DNA from: Eriocheir sinensis
Taxonomy: Eukaryota; Arthropoda; Malacostraca; Decapoda; Varunidae
Length of the DNA: 64,000 nt
Direction: 5' to 3'
NCBI RefSeq assembly: GCF_024679095.1
Contig: NC_066516.1
Coordinates: 19,300,544 to 19,364,543, forward strand
Shown: positions 62,371 through 64,000 of the stretch, piece after piece
How the letters are laid out: the number at the start of each line of letters is the position of its first letter
How positions within the stretch are numbered: position 1 is the stretch's first letter
Position numbers and translations under genes: made by a program
The notes under the pieces: model-generated
What the model was told of the DNA's origin: nothing
What the model saw: only the letters and a program-made list of their open reading frames with translations
Databases searched by the model: none

Positions 62371-62515
62371 TATTCATTTTTTTACAGCAATGGAAGCAGT
62401 TCGAGGGCAAGACAAACAGGTAGCGAAAAAAAAAAAACCCCGCGAGGCACTGTTCCGGCAACGGGAAGTAAGTTAGAAAGAGAGGCCAGAAAATAGGTCG
62501 ACTTTGGATGGATAG
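62371..62515 (+). repeat. Family S interspersed repeat, copy 12
   Basis: TTTTTTTACAGCAATGGAAG, CAGTTCGAGGGC, A-rich, CCCCGCGAGGCACTG, then GAGAGGCCAGAAAATAGGTC and GGATGGATAGG. Confidence 0.75.
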
Positions 62516-62609
62516 GCGTCTTGACACTCCCTTCTTGAATTTTGTGTTTGTTTACATCTTCGTCTCGTTATACCTTTCTCGTCTTTCTGTTATCTTGTCA
62601 TATCTTCTC

Positions 62610-63000
62610 CGTTCTATCTCTCCCTCACCTAGTTGTCGTTATCTCCCCGTTCCCGTCTCCCCTTCGCCTCGTCAAACCATTTCCATCCTATTTCTTCGTC
62701 AGCCTGTTCTCGCCACCCCTCCGTTCTTACCGTCCCGCTCTCGTCTCTTCGTCGCCTCGTCAAACCATTTCCATCCTATTTCTTCGTCAGCCTGTTCTCG
62801 CCACCTCTCCGTTCTTACCATCCCGCTCCCGTCTCTTCGTCACCTCGTCAAACAATCTCCCTTCTCTCTCTTCGTCACCCCGTTCGCCTCATCTCCACGT
62901 TCCCGACTCTCCGTCATCTCGTCATACTATCTCCCTCCTATCTCTCCGTCACCCTGTTCTCGTCATCTCCCCGTCCCTGTCTGCCTGTTCCCGCCATACG
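62610..63000 (+). repeat. 88-bp tandem repeat, about 4 copies
   Basis: CGTCAAAC starts at 62670, 62758 and 62846 (88-bp spacing), with a shorter fourth unit near 62920. Blocks CTTCGTCAGCCTGTTCTCGC are conserved. Open in all three plus frames but clearly repeat. Confidence 0.88.
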
Positions 63001-63039
63001 CCATGTCGAGTCCTACTGAACCTCCCATTAGTGAAAACT

Positions 63040-63660
63040 GGCCCACAATTTTTTTTCATTCATGGCCTCAGATGGCAGCGTCACGCCACCATTCTCTTAC
63101 TTGACGCAACATAGAACCATCACCTGTAGAAGCACGAAGGAAAACAAAACAAAACAAGACACAAGATAACTCGTTTCATACAAGTCTCAAACGGTAACGC
63201 CTTCGCAACAAGCTTTCATCACCTCCTCTTCGACCCCCTTCATCGCTAGCGCCCTCATTAACATGAAAGCGAACCCGACTTCCTTCCCATAACACCTCCA
63301 CAAGCTGCCACTGTCTTCCTCTTCATACCCCCTTCATGGCAACCTCTTAAACATCAGCTGAAGAATCACGGACAGAGGGAGGGGGGAAGGGGGCAAGCAT
63401 GCGAGGACTGTCTGTACGTATCTCGGCCACACACACACGCACACACATCCATACCCTCCACGCCCACAGCCTCCATCATCTGCTCGGTTCGCCACGCCCC
63501 TTCACCCTTTAACGACCGCCATCTGCATCCCATTACGTAGGCCGAGGAGGAACTGGCCATCCATCTTCCTCACCCTCTTCACCGCGGCCTCCTCCTGTCC
63601 TGGCGTCCTCCTCCGTCTTCTTTGCCTTGACTGACCCTCCTATCATTCCTCTCATCTCGT
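63040..63660. other. Unassigned DNA
   Basis: Mixed, C-rich. No gene supported. Confidence 0.5.
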
Positions 63661-63701
63661 CTTTCTCTTTCCATGACTCTCTGCTGTTTCTTCCTCTTCC
63701 T

Positions 63702-63863
<162 letters not shown>

Positions 63864-64000
63864 AACTGACACCTCTCATCCTCTCATTTCTTTCATCTTT
63901 ACCTCCTGTTATTGTTTTCCTTCTCCTCCTCTTCCTACTCCTCTTTCTGACCTGACCCTCATTTCCTACTTCGTCATGACCTACTTCTTATCCTTCTATT

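Overview
The window is animal genomic DNA, almost certainly from a decapod crustacean; a crab is my best guess but I cannot prove it. Evidence: spliced exons with GT-AG borders, extreme microsatellite density ((GA/CT)n, (GT/CA)n, trinucleotides, many over 100 bp), a CR1-like non-LTR retrotransposon remnant, a tRNA-derived SINE and another short repeat present about 12 times. There are no bacterial operons, rRNA or CRISPR arrays.

Genes occupy only the first 2.8 kb. On the minus strand, four exons (2599-2767, 2167-2316, 1693-1816 and the first 11 bases of one running off the left edge) join in one reading frame. They encode part of a receptor (membrane) guanylate cyclase: the end of the kinase-homology domain, the dimerisation helix and the start of the cyclase catalytic domain. 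The 1,681-bp intron 12-1692 contains, on the opposite strand, an unspliced ORF (348-1514) for a 388-residue protein. It has two N-terminal hydrophobic segments and a protein-kinase domain with its catalytic residues intact. This nested, antisense kinase-like gene is the most interesting coding feature.

From 2.77 to 64 kb I find no convincing host exon. This stretch is upstream of the cyclase exons and is either a very large intron or intergenic DNA. It holds: (1) SSR arrays, including an uninterrupted 722-bp (GA)n; (2) tandem duplications and minisatellites with units of about 32-260 bp, many near 150-170 bp, including a 170-bp array at about 40.1-40.7 kb; (3) foldback elements, including a nearly full hairpin at 59554-59999 with single-arm relatives at 13.5, 41.2 and 58.8 kb, and an unrelated foldback at 6.2-6.45 kb; (4) a short A/T-rich interspersed repeat with at least 12 copies, two of them head-to-head at 60.2-60.4 kb; (5) a tRNA-derived SINE at 47.7-48.1 kb; (6) a 5'-truncated CR1-like reverse transcriptase pseudogene at 28.2-29.3 kb; (7) long purine-only or pyrimidine-only tracts with abrupt strand switches. 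Two GC-rich islands (15.8-16.0 and 18.07-18.39 kb) are the places where an unrecognised exon or promoter could hide.

All calls come from reading the sequence. No database search, splice predictor or repeat finder was run, so repeat borders are approximate to a few bases.
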